DNA of 64,000 nt from Corynebacterium sp. p3-SID1241 (GTDB lineage: Bacteria > Actinomycetota > Actinomycetes > Mycobacteriales > Mycobacteriaceae), in the NCBI GenBank assembly GCA_025144025.1, contig JALXWS010000008.1, positions 1 to 64,000 of the forward strand, given 5' to 3'. The notes under the pieces are model-generated. The model was given only the letters and a program-made list of their open reading frames with translations. It did no database searches and had not been told where the DNA came from. Below are positions 8,128 through 16,809 of the stretch, one piece after another. Within the stretch, counting starts at the first letter, position 1; every line of letters begins with the position of its first letter. The position numbers and the translations under genes are program-made.

Positions 8128-9399
8128 ATGTCGCTTCTTACTTTGGAATCGTCCGAACTAAACGAGCTCGCCGCCCAGGTCCGCAAGGATTATGAGGACC
8201 TCAAGGCACAGGGTCTAAATCTGGACCTGACTCGCGGCAAGCCAGCGAAGGCGCAGCTGGATCTCTCCAATGATCTCCTCGCCCTGCCGGGGCTGGGGCG
8301 CTACACCGACGCGGCCGGAAACGACCTGCGCAATTACGGCAACCAAAAGGGCATCAAGGACCTGCGCGATATTTGGGGCGAGCTGATCAACATGGACCCT
8401 GAGCTGCTCGTAGCCGGGGATTCCTCTTCGCTGAATATCATGTTCGACCTCATCTCCTGGGCCTATATCTTCGGCACCAACGACTCCGAGCGCCCATGGG
8501 GCAAGGAAGAAAAGCTCAAGTGGATCTGCCCAGTGCCAGGCTATGACCGCCACTTCGCTATCACGGAGCAATTCGACTTCGAGTTGGTACCGGTGCCGAT
8601 GGAGGAAGACGGGCCGGATGTAGAGGCCGTCGAAAAGCTGGTGCAGGATCCGGCAGTCAAGGGCATGTGGGTAGTGCCGATGTTCGCTAACCCCACCGGC
8701 GCCGTGATTTCTGAAGACAAGGCCCGCCGCCTCGCCCGCATGGAGGCCGGCGCGCCGGATTTCCGCATCGTGTGGGATAACGCCTACGCCGTGCACACCT
8801 TAACCGAGGAATTCCCGGAAATCTTGCCGATTCTGGACATCGCCGCGGAGGAAGGCAACCCGAATCGCTTCTGGGCTATGTCTTCTACCTCGAAGATCAC
8901 CTTCGCCGGTTCGGGCATAGGCTTTTTCGGCTCTTCCAAGGACAACCTCGAGTGGTACCTGGAACACGCCGGCATCCGCGGCATCGGCCCCAATAAGATT
9001 AACCAGCTGGCGCACCACGAGTTCTTCGGTTCCGCCGAGGGCGTGCGCGCGGTGATGCGTCGTCACGCAGCGCTGATTAAGCCCAAGTTCGACGCCGTGC
9101 TGCGCATCTTAGAAAAGCGCCTCGGCGAGTACGAGGTGGCGCAGTGGACCAACCCGAAGGGCGGCTACTTCATCTCCCTCGACGTTGTCGACGGCACCGC
9201 CAACCGTGTGTGGGAGCTGGCGCGCGATGCCGGCATCCTGCTCACCCAAGCTGGCTCGGCCTTCCCTTATGGCGAGGACGATAACGACCGCAATATTCGC
9301 CTCGCCCCAACCCTGCCGCCGCAGGAAGAGGTTGAGGCGGCGATGGACGGCGTCGCTACCTGTGTGCTGCTTGCCGCCGTGGAGAAGCTGGGGGCCTAA
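8128..9399 (+). CDS. aspT: Aspartate aminotransferase, AspT-type
   Basis: A 423-residue fold-type I PLP enzyme of the class found as AspT in corynebacteria. The N-terminal motif LDLTRGKPAKAQLDLS is characteristic of that branch. The pyridoxal lysine lies in SSTSKITFAGSGIG near residue 255. Other conserved parts are FANPTGAVIS and the C-terminal arginine in DRNIRLAPTLP. It converts aspartate and 2-oxoglutarate to oxaloacetate and glutamate, and so feeds nitrogen into the lysC/asd pathway encoded downstream. The start is ATG with AAGG about 12 bases upstream. It is followed by the SUFU-domain gene and dnaX, an order I recall from C. glutamicum. Confidence 0.92.
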   Translation: MSLLTLESSELNELAAQVRKDYEDLKAQGLNLDLTRGKPAKAQLDLSNDLLALPGLGRYTDAAGNDLRNYGNQKGIKDLRDIWGELINMDPELLVAGDSSSLNIMFDLISWAYIFGTNDSERPWGKEEKLKWICPVPGYDRHFAITEQFDFELVPVPMEEDGPDVEAVEKLVQDPAVKGMWVVPMFANPTGAVISEDKARRLARMEAGAPDFRIVWDNAYAVHTLTEEFPEILPILDIAAEEGNPNRFWAMSSTSKITFAGSGIGFFGSSKDNLEWYLEHAGIRGIGPNKINQLAHHEFFGSAEGVRAVMRRHAALIKPKFDAVLRILEKRLGEYEVAQWTNPKGGYFISLDVVDGTANRVWELARDAGILLTQAGSAFPYGEDDNDRNIRLAPTLPPQEEVEAAMDGVATCVLLAAVEKLGA

Positions 9400-9943
9400 C
9401 ATCAACGCCGACGAGTCTGCCCTGTGGCTGAGCGAGATTATCCCGGCGCCGCTGGAGTTCCGCTACGTCGATGAGCGCCGGCTAGGCCTTGCCTTGCTTG
9501 CCGACGCCCAATCGCTCGCCCTCACCACCACCTTCAACGCCACCGACACCGGCCTGCAGAGGCAGGACGACGGCACCGACGTGCGCTGCGAGCTGTTGAC
9601 GGTGGCGCGCACCGGGCAGCCCGAGGTGGCCGCCGCCATCAACGCCGCCGCCGACACCTTCGAAAAGGCCGGCGGCCTGCTTCCGGCGCAGCCGGGCGTG
9701 ATGCTTCCGTCCATTCTCGATGTCCCAGGCGTTACCGTGCACCATGGGCTCTTCATCGCGCCGTACCTGTGGGGCGGGCAGACCCCGCAGTTTCGCGAGG
9801 AAGGCCGCCTGACCCTCATCCTGCAGCTAGTCATGCTGACGGATTCGGAATATGCGTTTGGGGTAGAAGAGGGCGTCGGCAAGCTGCAGGCGGCGGTGGC
9901 CGAGCAGGGCATTGACCTGCTGGACTGGTCGCGCGAGGGTTAG
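9371..9943 (+). CDS. Suppressor-of-fused (SUFU) domain protein
   Basis: The C-terminal half matches the bacterial SUFU domain: GRLTLILQLVMLTDSEYAFGVEEG followed by a segment ending GIDLLDWSREG. The molecular role in bacteria is unclear; the domain is often seen in immunity or housekeeping proteins. There is no in-frame ATG at the expected place. Translation probably begins at TTG 9371 or GTG 9362, overlapping the end of aspT. The first well-conserved residues follow 9401, so the start is uncertain. It contains a near copy (9869) of the repeated 16-mer, read as GVGKL. The dnaX promoter lies across its end. Confidence 0.75.
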   Translation: MPPWRSWGPNINADESALWLSEIIPAPLEFRYVDERRLGLALLADAQSLALTTTFNATDTGLQRQDDGTDVRCELLTVARTGQPEVAAAINAAADTFEKAGGLLPAQPGVMLPSILDVPGVTVHHGLFIAPYLWGGQTPQFREEGRLTLILQLVMLTDSEYAFGVEEGVGKLQAAVAEQGIDLLDWSREG

Positions 9944-9961
9944 CCGGTAAAATGGCTAACC

Positions 9962-12313
9962 GTGGCTTTATACCGGAAATATCGTCCAGCAACGTTCGCG
10001 GAGGTCGTGGGCCAAGAGCAGGTCACCACGCCGCTATCCGCCGCCCTTGATGCGGGGCGCATCAACCACGCCTATCTCTTTTCCGGCCCGCGCGGCTGCG
10101 GCAAGACCTCCTCGGCGCGAATTATGGCCCGCTCGCTCAACTGCGAACACGGGCCCACCTCGACGCCGTGCGGCAAGTGCGATTCCTGCGTCTCCCTCGC
10201 CCCCGGAGGCCCCGGCAACCTGGACGTGACGGAGCTCGACGCCGCCTCGCACAACGGCGTGGAAGACATGCGCGAGCTGCGTGACCGCGCCTACTACGCG
10301 CCGGCCGAATCGCGCTACCGTATCTTCATCATTGACGAGGCGCATATGATTTCGCCCTCCGGTGCGAACGCGCTGCTCAAGGTGGTGGAGGAGCCGCCTG
10401 AGCACGTCATCTTCATCTTTGCGACTACGGAGCCGGAGAAGATCATCGGCACCATTCGCTCGCGTACTCACCACTACCCCTTCCGCCTGCTGACCCCGCC
10501 GGCGATGAAGGGCCTGCTGCAGCGCACCGTTGCGGCCGAGGGCGTACATGTCGAAGACGCCGTGTACCCCATGGTCATTGAAGCGGGCGGTGGCTCCCCG
10601 CGCGATACTTTGTCTCTGCTGGACCAGCTGCTGGCCGGCGCTGGGCCCGATGGCCTGACCTATGACCTTGCCCGGCCGCTTTTGGGTGTCACCGATGTCT
10701 CGCTGCTTGACGACGCCATCGAAACCCTCGCCAACCAAGACAAACCCGGCCTTTTCGCGATGGTGGACCACGTTATCGAGGCCGGCCACGACCCGCGCCG
10801 CTTCGCCGTCGATTTGCTCGACCGTTTGCGCGATTTGATGATCCTGCAGGCTGTGCCCGGCGCCATCGATGCTGGTCTCGTCTCCGCGCCCACCGACCGC
10901 GCCTCCGTGCTCACCGCCCAGGCGCAGCGCTTTTCCGGTCCGCAGCTGACCTACCTGGCTTCCACGGTCAACGACCGCATCAGCGACCTCACCGGTGCGA
11001 CTTCACCGCGGCTACTGCTGGAAATCATGTGCGCGCATCTGCTTATCGGATCCACCGGTCCGGCTGCTGCCGCGCCTGCATCCGCAGCAGCTCCCGCCCC
11101 CGCCCCTGCTGCCAATGCTGCCGCGGTCTCGCCCGCGCCGGCTGGCCCTGCGACCCCGGGCGGTGCTCCCGCGGCCAACTCTGCCGTCGCCGGTGCTCAA
11201 GACCCCCAGTCCGCCGCTGCTGCCATCATCGCTCGCCGCCGCGCCAAGTCCCAGGAGCAGCAGGCTTCTGCCCCTTCCTCTGCGCCGGCCGCCGAGCCGC
11301 AAAGCCCGCAGAAACCACAGAACCAGGAGCGACAGCCGCAACAGCAACCGCAGCCGCAACCGCAGCGGGAAGAACCAGCCGCGGCTGATAAACCGACGCA
11401 GCAAGAGCGGCAGGAGCAGCAGGAGCCCGCAGCCGCGCAGAAGCAAGAGGCCGGGGACCCATGGCAGCGTGAGCGGCAAATCCCGCAGTCGGCGCAGAGT
11501 GAGGCGCCGCAGTCAACGCCGGCCCAGGCGAATCCTCACGAACCGTTGGAGAAGCCCGTGCCGGCCGGTGCAGAGGAATCTGTCGAGGAAACCAAGCCGG
11601 AATCTGGGGCGGAGCCTGGTGCAGAGAAGGCGTCGGAAACGGCGCAACCGCAGGCAGCGAAGGAGCCGGAAGGCGACTTCGCGGAGGCCGTGAGGGAGAA
11701 ATGGGTGGCGTTGAGAGGGAGCGTCGGAAAGCGGAATAAGGTGGCCGAAATCATGCTGGCCGAAGCCCGCGTACTTGGCTTCCGCGATGGCACCCTCACG
11801 CTGGGGCACACCACCGGCGCGCTGGCCGAGCGCATCAATGCGCCCGCCAATAATGCCGTCATCGTGGAGGTGCTCAAGGAAGAGTTCCAGCGCGATGTGG
11901 CCGTGAACTGCGTGGTCGGCACCGACCCGAAGGCCGCCGGTTTCGATGCGCCGCGGCCGCCGCAGCGCAAGGAAGCGTGGACGCCGAATCAGCCTGCGCG
12001 AGAGTCTGCCGACGACCAGGAGGCGGAGAGTAAGCAGGAAAACACGCCGGGCTGGCGCTCGCGCATCGCACGGGCGACGCAGGCCGCCAAGCAACGCGAT
12101 GAATCGCAGTTTAGCAACGGCGTACCGCTGCCACCCGAACCCGAACCAGATGTGTATGACGCGCCGCCCGAGGAGCCGCCGGCCTATACCCGCGATGACG
12201 AAGAGCGCGACATGATGGAGGCCGCGCAGTCCACCGGCGAGATGGATCATCGCAGCGCTACTGAGGTAGCTATGGAGCTGCTGGAGCGCGAGCTGGGCGC
12301 GCGGCGTGCCTGA
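9962..12313 (+). CDS. dnaX: DNA polymerase III subunit gamma/tau
   Basis: A 783-residue clamp-loader ATPase. The AAA+ core fills about residues 1-370, with Walker A GPRGCGKTSS near 42, a four-cysteine zinc module from CEHGPTSTPCGKCDSC, Walker B IIDEAHM near 124, and the sensor stretch TTEPEKIIGTIRSR. A long low-complexity Ala/Pro/Gln/Glu linker (about 370-575) joins a tau-like C-terminal domain beginning EAVREKWVALRGSVGKRNKVAEIML. It assembles the beta clamp and links polymerase with helicase. TAAAAT at 9948-9953 lies eight bases before the GTG start, indicating a leaderless message. Whether a shorter gamma form is made by frameshifting cannot be seen. Confidence 0.95.
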   Translation: MALYRKYRPATFAEVVGQEQVTTPLSAALDAGRINHAYLFSGPRGCGKTSSARIMARSLNCEHGPTSTPCGKCDSCVSLAPGGPGNLDVTELDAASHNGVEDMRELRDRAYYAPAESRYRIFIIDEAHMISPSGANALLKVVEEPPEHVIFIFATTEPEKIIGTIRSRTHHYPFRLLTPPAMKGLLQRTVAAEGVHVEDAVYPMVIEAGGGSPRDTLSLLDQLLAGAGPDGLTYDLARPLLGVTDVSLLDDAIETLANQDKPGLFAMVDHVIEAGHDPRRFAVDLLDRLRDLMILQAVPGAIDAGLVSAPTDRASVLTAQAQRFSGPQLTYLASTVNDRISDLTGATSPRLLLEIMCAHLLIGSTGPAAAAPASAAAPAPAPAANAAAVSPAPAGPATPGGAPAANSAVAGAQDPQSAAAAIIARRRAKSQEQQASAPSSAPAAEPQSPQKPQNQERQPQQQPQPQPQREEPAAADKPTQQERQEQQEPAAAQKQEAGDPWQRERQIPQSAQSEAPQSTPAQANPHEPLEKPVPAGAEESVEETKPESGAEPGAEKASETAQPQAAKEPEGDFAEAVREKWVALRGSVGKRNKVAEIMLAEARVLGFRDGTLTLGHTTGALAERINAPANNAVIVEVLKEEFQRDVAVNCVVGTDPKAAGFDAPRPPQRKEAWTPNQPARESADDQEAESKQENTPGWRSRIARATQAAKQRDESQFSNGVPLPPEPEPDVYDAPPEEPPAYTRDDEERDMMEAAQSTGEMDHRSATEVAMELLERELGARRA

Positions 12314-12376
12314 CCCAGCGAGCACGGTACACTCGGGCGGTAGCGAAATTTACGGTTGATTTAGAAAGGAAACAAC

Positions 12377-12745
12377 ATGGCTGACCAAGACCCAATGCAG
12401 CAGGCAAATGACATGAACGACCTCATCGCGCAGGCGGCGCAGGTGCAGGCGGACCTGCAGAAGGCGCAGGAAGAAATCCTCGCCACCAACGTCGAGGGCC
12501 AGGCAGGCAACGGCCTGGTTAAGGTGACCATGACCGGCGGCGCCGAGCTCGTGGACCTGCAGATCGATAAGTCGGTCGTGGATCCAGAGGACGTCGACAC
12601 CCTGCAGGATCTGGTCATGGGCGCGTTCAAGGAGGCCCACGCTGCGGCCGGCCGCCTAGCGCAGGAAAAGATTGGCCCGCTGTCCCAGGGCATGGGCGGC
12701 CAAGGTGGCCCGTCTTTTGAGGATGTCTTCGGCGGCAACCAGTAG
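12377..12745 (+). CDS. YbaB/EbfC family nucleoid-associated protein
   Basis: A 122-residue YbaB/EbfC-type protein: an N-terminal helical part (MNDLIAQAAQVQADLQKAQEE), the conserved core GLVKVTMTGGAELVDLQIDKSVVDPEDVDTL, and a glycine-rich tail. Family members form DNA-binding dimers and sit between dnaX and recR in many bacteria, as here. AGAAAGGAAA precedes the ATG as a ribosome-binding site, and a TACACT hexamer near 12328 could be the -10 element. A strong terminator follows, so most transcripts probably stop before recR. Confidence 0.93.
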   Translation: MADQDPMQQANDMNDLIAQAAQVQADLQKAQEEILATNVEGQAGNGLVKVTMTGGAELVDLQIDKSVVDPEDVDTLQDLVMGAFKEAHAAAGRLAQEKIGPLSQGMGGQGGPSFEDVFGGNQ

Positions 12746-12760
12746 CCCGCGCGATACGAT

Positions 12761-12796
12761 AAAAGGCCGTTGCCCCGGGTGGGGCCGCGGCCTTTT
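12761..12796 (+). terminator. Terminator after ybaB
   Basis: AAAAGGCCG...CGGCCTTTT with an inner GCCCC/GGGGC stem forms a strong hairpin ending CTTTTGCTGATTTT. Confidence 0.75.
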
Positions 12797-12816
12797 GCTG
12801 ATTTTGGGAGTAATTG

Positions 12817-13473
12817 ATGTTTGAAGGACCTCTGCAAGACCTCATCGACGAGTTTTCGCGCCTGCCGGGCATCGGCCCGAAATCGGCGCAGCGCATCGCG
12901 TTTCACGTTTTGCACATGGAGCCCGAGGACATCGAGCGGCTACAAAACGCGCTGGGCGCGGTGCGCGATGGCGTGACCTTCTGCCGCATCTGCTGCAATA
13001 TTTCCCGCGAGGATGTCTGCCGCATCTGCATTAACTCGCAGCGCGACGCCTCTACTATCTGTGTGGTGGAGGAGCCGAAGGATATCCAGGTCATCGAGCG
13101 CACCGGCGAGTATGAGGGCCGCTATCACGTCTTGGGTGGTGCGCTGGATCCGCTCGCGAATGTGGGCCCGCGCGATTTGAATATTTCCACGCTGCTGCAG
13201 CGCCTCGGTGGCGTGCTGCCGGACCGTGAGCTGGCAGATTCCACCCCTGAAGCCCCGCTTTACGACGCCACCCCCACCATCCACGAAGTCATCCTCGCCA
13301 CCGACCCCAATACGGAAGGCGAGGCCACCGCTGCGTATCTGGTGCGGTTGCTGCGCGACTTCCCTGATTTGAAGATCACCAGATTGGCCTCTGGCATGCC
13401 GCTCGGAGGCGATTTGGAGTTCGTGGACGAGCTCACCTTGTCCCGCGCGCTCTCTGGCCGCCTGACCATTTAG
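12817..13473 (+). CDS. recR: Recombination mediator RecR
   Basis: A 218-residue RecR of normal length. It shows the N-terminal helix-hairpin-helix ([20 protein letters not shown]), the four-cysteine zinc finger [16 protein letters not shown] near residues 56-71, and a Toprim domain starting [21 protein letters not shown]. With RecO and RecF it loads RecA at gaps during recombinational repair. The start is ATG 12817; an in-frame TTG three bases upstream is less likely, since GGGAG sits at the right distance from the ATG. Confidence 0.95.
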   Translation: MFEGPLQDLIDEFSRLPGIGPKSAQRIAFHVLHMEPEDIERLQNALGAVRDGVTFCRICCNISREDVCRICINSQRDASTICVVEEPKDIQVIERTGEYEGRYHVLGGALDPLANVGPRDLNISTLLQRLGGVLPDRELADSTPEAPLYDATPTIHEVILATDPNTEGEATAAYLVRLLRDFPDLKITRLASGMPLGGDLEFVDELTLSRALSGRLTI

Positions 13474-13525
13474 CACGTTGAGCGCCCGGGCCAGTGGCAC
13501 GCGTGCGTGCGCGGGTGGGCGCGGA

Positions 13526-14629
13526 CTAAGGTGCGGCGGCCGTGGGCCCGGTTCGCGCACGGCCGGTGAACACCGGCGGGCCGTGCGCCTTGCTGGCCAC
13601 CCCGCTATCCACTTTGCTGTGTACACCGCTGTGACCACTATGCATGCTGCTATGCGGGCTGCTTGGCGTAGCGTTGTGCCGGCTGGCGGGCGGGAGCCAG
13701 GCGATTCGACCGCGAATGCGCGCCATCCGGCCGCGGCCCGGCAGCCCATTGATGGAGTTGTGATACGGGCACAATAGCGTCATGTTCTCGGGGTGGGTCA
13801 GGCCGCCGCGGGAGTATTCGATGAGGTGGTGGGCTTGGCATTCGGCGGCGGGGCGTCGGCAAGCGGGCCAGGCGCAGTGAGCGCCTTCGGCCTCGAGCAT
13901 GCGACGTTGCTTCGCGGAGGCCTGCCGGGTGCGGTAGAGGTTGACCGGGCCGCGCTCGGGGTGGATGAGTGTGAAGAGGCCGGCGCCGGCTAGGGTGCGG
14001 CGGATCAACTCGGCGCCGGTGATGGTAGCGCCGTTGGTGAGGGCGAGGCGGATTTCGTCGCCGTCGTCAGCCAGGATTTTCAAGTAATCCGGCAGCTCGA
14101 TGATGACATTAGTGGTCACGGTCGCGGGCGCGGCGGCGCGCGAACCGGTGAGCCAGGCCAGCGGGTCGGTTTTAGCGGCGGCCCAGATATCGGCCATCTG
14201 CGCGGCGGGGCCGGTGAAACTTAGGGTGGTTTTCTCGCCATGCATGATGCGGCGGCCGCCGTCTTCGAGCTTGGGCGGCGGGTTGATTTCGCGCAGCAGC
14301 CGAGTCGCCGCGCGCGAGACCTGCGCGGTGGTGCCGACGGTGGCGCATAGCTTCTCGCGAAATTGCCAGCGCTTGGTGGGGTCAGAAATGCCGCGCGAGC
14401 GGCGGACGATGAGCGCGAGGGTTTCCAGGCTGTGCTGGTTGCGGCGCGCGGCGGCCAGGGCGCGGGATTGGTAGCGCGAGTGGCTGGTGGGTGAGAGGAA
14501 GGCCGCGGCGGTGCGGCGCAGGGTGCGTGCTTGGTCCGCGGGCAGGGGCAGGCTGGAGGCGGCGTGGGCCTCTTCGAGAAGGTCCACGCCGCGCTTAGCG
14601 ATGTCGCCCAGCTGCTCCAATAACGTCAT
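13526..14629 (-). CDS. HNH endonuclease signature / DUF222 family protein
   Basis: A 367-residue protein of the actinobacterial DUF222-HNH type (REP13E12-like). The N-terminal helical region includes LRRTAAAFLSPTSHSRYQSRAL. The C-terminal HNH core is CAWPACRRPAAECQAHHL followed by GGLTHPENMTLLCPYHN (about residues 262-300). The last 60 residues are low-complexity Ser/His (HSSMHSGHSGVHSK). Such genes are numerous and variable in corynebacteria and their function is unknown. It sits between recR (convergent) and gatD, where C. glutamicum has none as far as I recall, so it may be an insertion. A near copy of the repeated 16-mer is at 13849, read here as CRRP. Confidence 0.8.
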   Translation of the reverse strand: MTLLEQLGDIAKRGVDLLEEAHAASSLPLPADQARTLRRTAAAFLSPTSHSRYQSRALAAARRNQHSLETLALIVRRSRGISDPTKRWQFREKLCATVGTTAQVSRAATRLLREINPPPKLEDGGRRIMHGEKTTLSFTGPAAQMADIWAAAKTDPLAWLTGSRAAAPATVTTNVIIELPDYLKILADDGDEIRLALTNGATITGAELIRRTLAGAGLFTLIHPERGPVNLYRTRQASAKQRRMLEAEGAHCAWPACRRPAAECQAHHLIEYSRGGLTHPENMTLLCPYHNSINGLPGRGRMARIRGRIAWLPPASRHNATPSSPHSSMHSGHSGVHSKVDSGVASKAHGPPVFTGRARTGPTAAAP

Positions 14630-14680
14630 GCCCCGCAGCCTATGGGCGGGGGCAGGCGGCTACAAGGGGTAACGGCCGGG

Positions 14681-14731
14681 CCTGTGGATAACTTGGGGGT
14701 TTCACGGCCGCCGGGCGAAGTTATCCACAGG
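14681..14731. repeat. Inverted repeat built from two DnaA boxes
   Basis: CCTGTGGATAACTT (14681-14694) and AAGTTATCCACAGG (14718-14731) are perfect inverted copies with 23 bases between them. Each holds a consensus DnaA box, TTATCCACA. The repeat lies between the gatD stop and the start of the HNH gene. There is no T-tract, so a terminator is unlikely. Confidence 0.7.
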
Positions 14732-14738
14732 TTTGGGC

Positions 14739-15512
14739 CTATCTTTGGGAGCGTGGGGGCTCGGAGGCGTTGAAACGTTCGACGCGCAGGCGCTCGACGG
14801 CCGCAATCTCAATCGGCTCGAGGTCCGCGAGGGCCACGCCCATCGCCTGGGCGAGGAGGAGATCGGCCAGCTGCGGGTTACGGGCCAGCGCCGGGCCGTG
14901 CATATAGGTGGCAATGACGCTTCCCTGGACGGCGCCTTCGTAGGTGCGCTGGGCGGAGCCGTCGCTGAGATCGGCGGTGGCGGCTTGGTCGGCATTGCCA
15001 TTGCCGCGGGTGAGCGTTCCGAGCGGCTGCGCGGAGGGGCCGAGGATGGTGGCGCCTAGGTGGTTTTCAAAACCGGTCAGCGGCTCGGTGAGGTCCGCGG
15101 TAATACCGGCGCGGGTGGGGTCGGAGGCCACCTCGCCGATGGTGCGATCCTGCATGCCGGCCGTGGTGGCGTCGAGCAGCCCGACGCCGTCGATAATGCG
15201 GCCAGAGGCGCGGAAGGATTCGCCGAGGACCTGCAGGCCGGCGCAAATGGCAAAGACGGGGCGGCCAGCGTTAGCGGCGCGGGTGAGGCCGCCATCGGAA
15301 ATCAGGTGGTCCGCAGCTAGAATCTGCGCGGTATCTTCGCCGCCGCCGAGGGTGTAGATATCCAGCGTTTCGGGCACGGGCTCGCCCAAGCGGATGGGGT
15401 GAATCTCCGCCTCGAAGCCGCGCATGCGGGCGCGCTGTCGCAGGACGAGGGCGTTGCCGTCGTCGCCGTAGGTACCGAGGACGTCGGGAAGCACTAGGCC
15501 GATATTAAGCAT
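14739..15512 (-). CDS. gatD: Lipid II isoglutaminyl synthase, glutamine amidotransferase subunit
   Basis: A 257-residue class I (triad type) glutamine amidotransferase of the GatD/CobB-like family. The nucleophile cysteine lies in VFAICAGLQVLGESF near residue 91, and the catalytic histidine in ATYMHGPALARNP near 202. GatD releases ammonia from glutamine, and MurT uses it to amidate D-glutamate in the lipid II stem peptide. That step is needed for efficient cross-linking. It overlaps murT by eight bases, so the two are translationally coupled. Start ATG 15512. Confidence 0.92.
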   Translation of the reverse strand: MLNIGLVLPDVLGTYGDDGNALVLRQRARMRGFEAEIHPIRLGEPVPETLDIYTLGGGEDTAQILAADHLISDGGLTRAANAGRPVFAICAGLQVLGESFRASGRIIDGVGLLDATTAGMQDRTIGEVASDPTRAGITADLTEPLTGFENHLGATILGPSAQPLGTLTRGNGNADQAATADLSDGSAQRTYEGAVQGSVIATYMHGPALARNPQLADLLLAQAMGVALADLEPIEIAAVERLRVERFNASEPPRSQR

Positions 15513-16782
15513 TGGTGCCCTCCTTGGAAAGCGCCTTCTTCAAATCGCGGAAGGCGGTGTAGTTGGCGAGGACCTCGATGCGGCCCTCCGGGCAGGCGGC
15601 GAGCGCGTCCATCGGGTCCGGGATGAGCTCGTGGGAAATATCGGCGTAAACCAAGCGCACCGCCAAGTCGGTGCCGCGCTCGCCGGCGGCCTTGACGCTT
15701 AAGCCATTGAAGCCTTCGAATTTCACGTCCCAGAGCCAGGACATGTCGATGCCATCGGCCACCTGGCCGTTGGTGGCGATAACCAGGCCATCGGCGTTGC
15801 GGTCCACCATGGACAGCGCTTCTTGCCAGCCGGCCGGGTTCTTGGCCAGCAGCAGGCGAATCTCGCGGCCTTTCCAGTGGATGGTGGAGTAGCGGCCGGC
15901 GACATCGTCGATGCTCTCGGCGGCCGCAATGGTCTTATCCAGGTCCACGCCGAAGCCGGCTACGGCCGCGGCGATGGCCTGGGCGGCGTTGCCACGATTG
16001 GCGCGGCCGGGCAGCGCAAGGTTCAGCGGGCGCTTGGCGGTGGGGGTGATAATGCCATGCTTATCGACGCCCCAGGTAGGCTGCGGCCGGCGGAATTCGC
16101 GGCCGTCGGCAAGCGGCTTAACGGCGTACCAGTCATCCTCGGTGCGCACGACGTGCCCGCCGGTGCGCGGGCAGGTGACGGAATCGCCGAGCCAACCGGC
16201 ACCGGCCGAGACCCAAATGACGTTCTTGGCGTCGTAGGCCACGGAGGTCATGAGCACATCGTCGCAGTTGGCGATGACGAGCATGTCCGGGTGGGCCTCC
16301 ACGGCGCCGCGCAGGGCGCGCTCGATCTTGTTGATTTCTCCCACGCGGTCCAGCTGGTCGCGGGTGAGATTAAGCAGTACCAGGACCTGCGGGTTGAGGC
16401 TATCGGCCACGTGGGGCACGTGGAGTTCGTCTACTTCGAGCACGAGGTGGGAGGCGTCTTTGCCGGCCATGAGCGCGGAGATGATGCCGGCATCCATGTT
16501 GTCGCCGCCGTCGTTGGTGGCTACGGTGTGCTCGGCGCGGACCGCGGCGGCCAGCATGCGGGTGGTGGTGGACTTGCCGTTGGTGCCGGTAACCAGCACG
16601 GCTGGGCGCCCACCGGCCAGGTTGTTCATGATGGAAGGGTCAATGGCATTGGCGATTAGGCCACCGATCATTCCGCCGGCGCCACGGCCGGTGGCGCGGG
16701 AAGCGGTGGTGGCCAGCTTCGCGGCGGTGGTGGCGGTGGTGGTGCGCAACTTCTTTAACGCACCCGGGACTCTAAAACTCAT
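15505..16782 (-). CDS. murT: Lipid II isoglutaminyl synthase, MurT subunit
   Basis: A 425-residue Mur-ligase-like protein. The P-loop VTGTNGKSTTTRML lies near residue 62, a Mur central-domain region (VLLNLTRDQLDRVGEINKIE) follows, and a DUF1727 C-terminal domain contains LAKNPAGWQEAL. MurT activates the stem-peptide glutamate with ATP for amidation by ammonia from GatD. Known MurT proteins insert a four-cysteine zinc ribbon in the middle domain. Here only the first cysteine survives (TCPRTGGHVVRTEDDWYAV near residue 200), while the trailing RRPQPTWG is kept. Gene order murT-gatD is standard. Start ATG 16782. Confidence 0.92.
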   Translation of the reverse strand: MSFRVPGALKKLRTTTATTAAKLATTASRATGRGAGGMIGGLIANAIDPSIMNNLAGGRPAVLVTGTNGKSTTTRMLAAAVRAEHTVATNDGGDNMDAGIISALMAGKDASHLVLEVDELHVPHVADSLNPQVLVLLNLTRDQLDRVGEINKIERALRGAVEAHPDMLVIANCDDVLMTSVAYDAKNVIWVSAGAGWLGDSVTCPRTGGHVVRTEDDWYAVKPLADGREFRRPQPTWGVDKHGIITPTAKRPLNLALPGRANRGNAAQAIAAAVAGFGVDLDKTIAAAESIDDVAGRYSTIHWKGREIRLLLAKNPAGWQEALSMVDRNADGLVIATNGQVADGIDMSWLWDVKFEGFNGLSVKAAGERGTDLAVRLVYADISHELIPDPMDALAACPEGRIEVLANYTAFRDLKKALSKEGTNA

Positions 16783-16809
16783 GTCCCCTAGGGTAGTCGG
16801 GCGGGCGGG

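Noticed and set aside
10995..11693. Long arginine-rich frames overlapping the dnaX linker
   Set aside because: They are out-of-frame readings of a GC-rich repetitive linker. No start signals, and the dnaX frame explains the composition.
13526..14629. HNH gene as a homing endonuclease in an intron or intein
   Set aside because: No split host gene or RNA intron structure surrounds it, and the DUF222-HNH type stands alone in corynebacteria.
14681..14731. Replication origin
   Set aside because: Only two DnaA boxes, no AT-rich unwinding region, and no dnaA or dnaN nearby.
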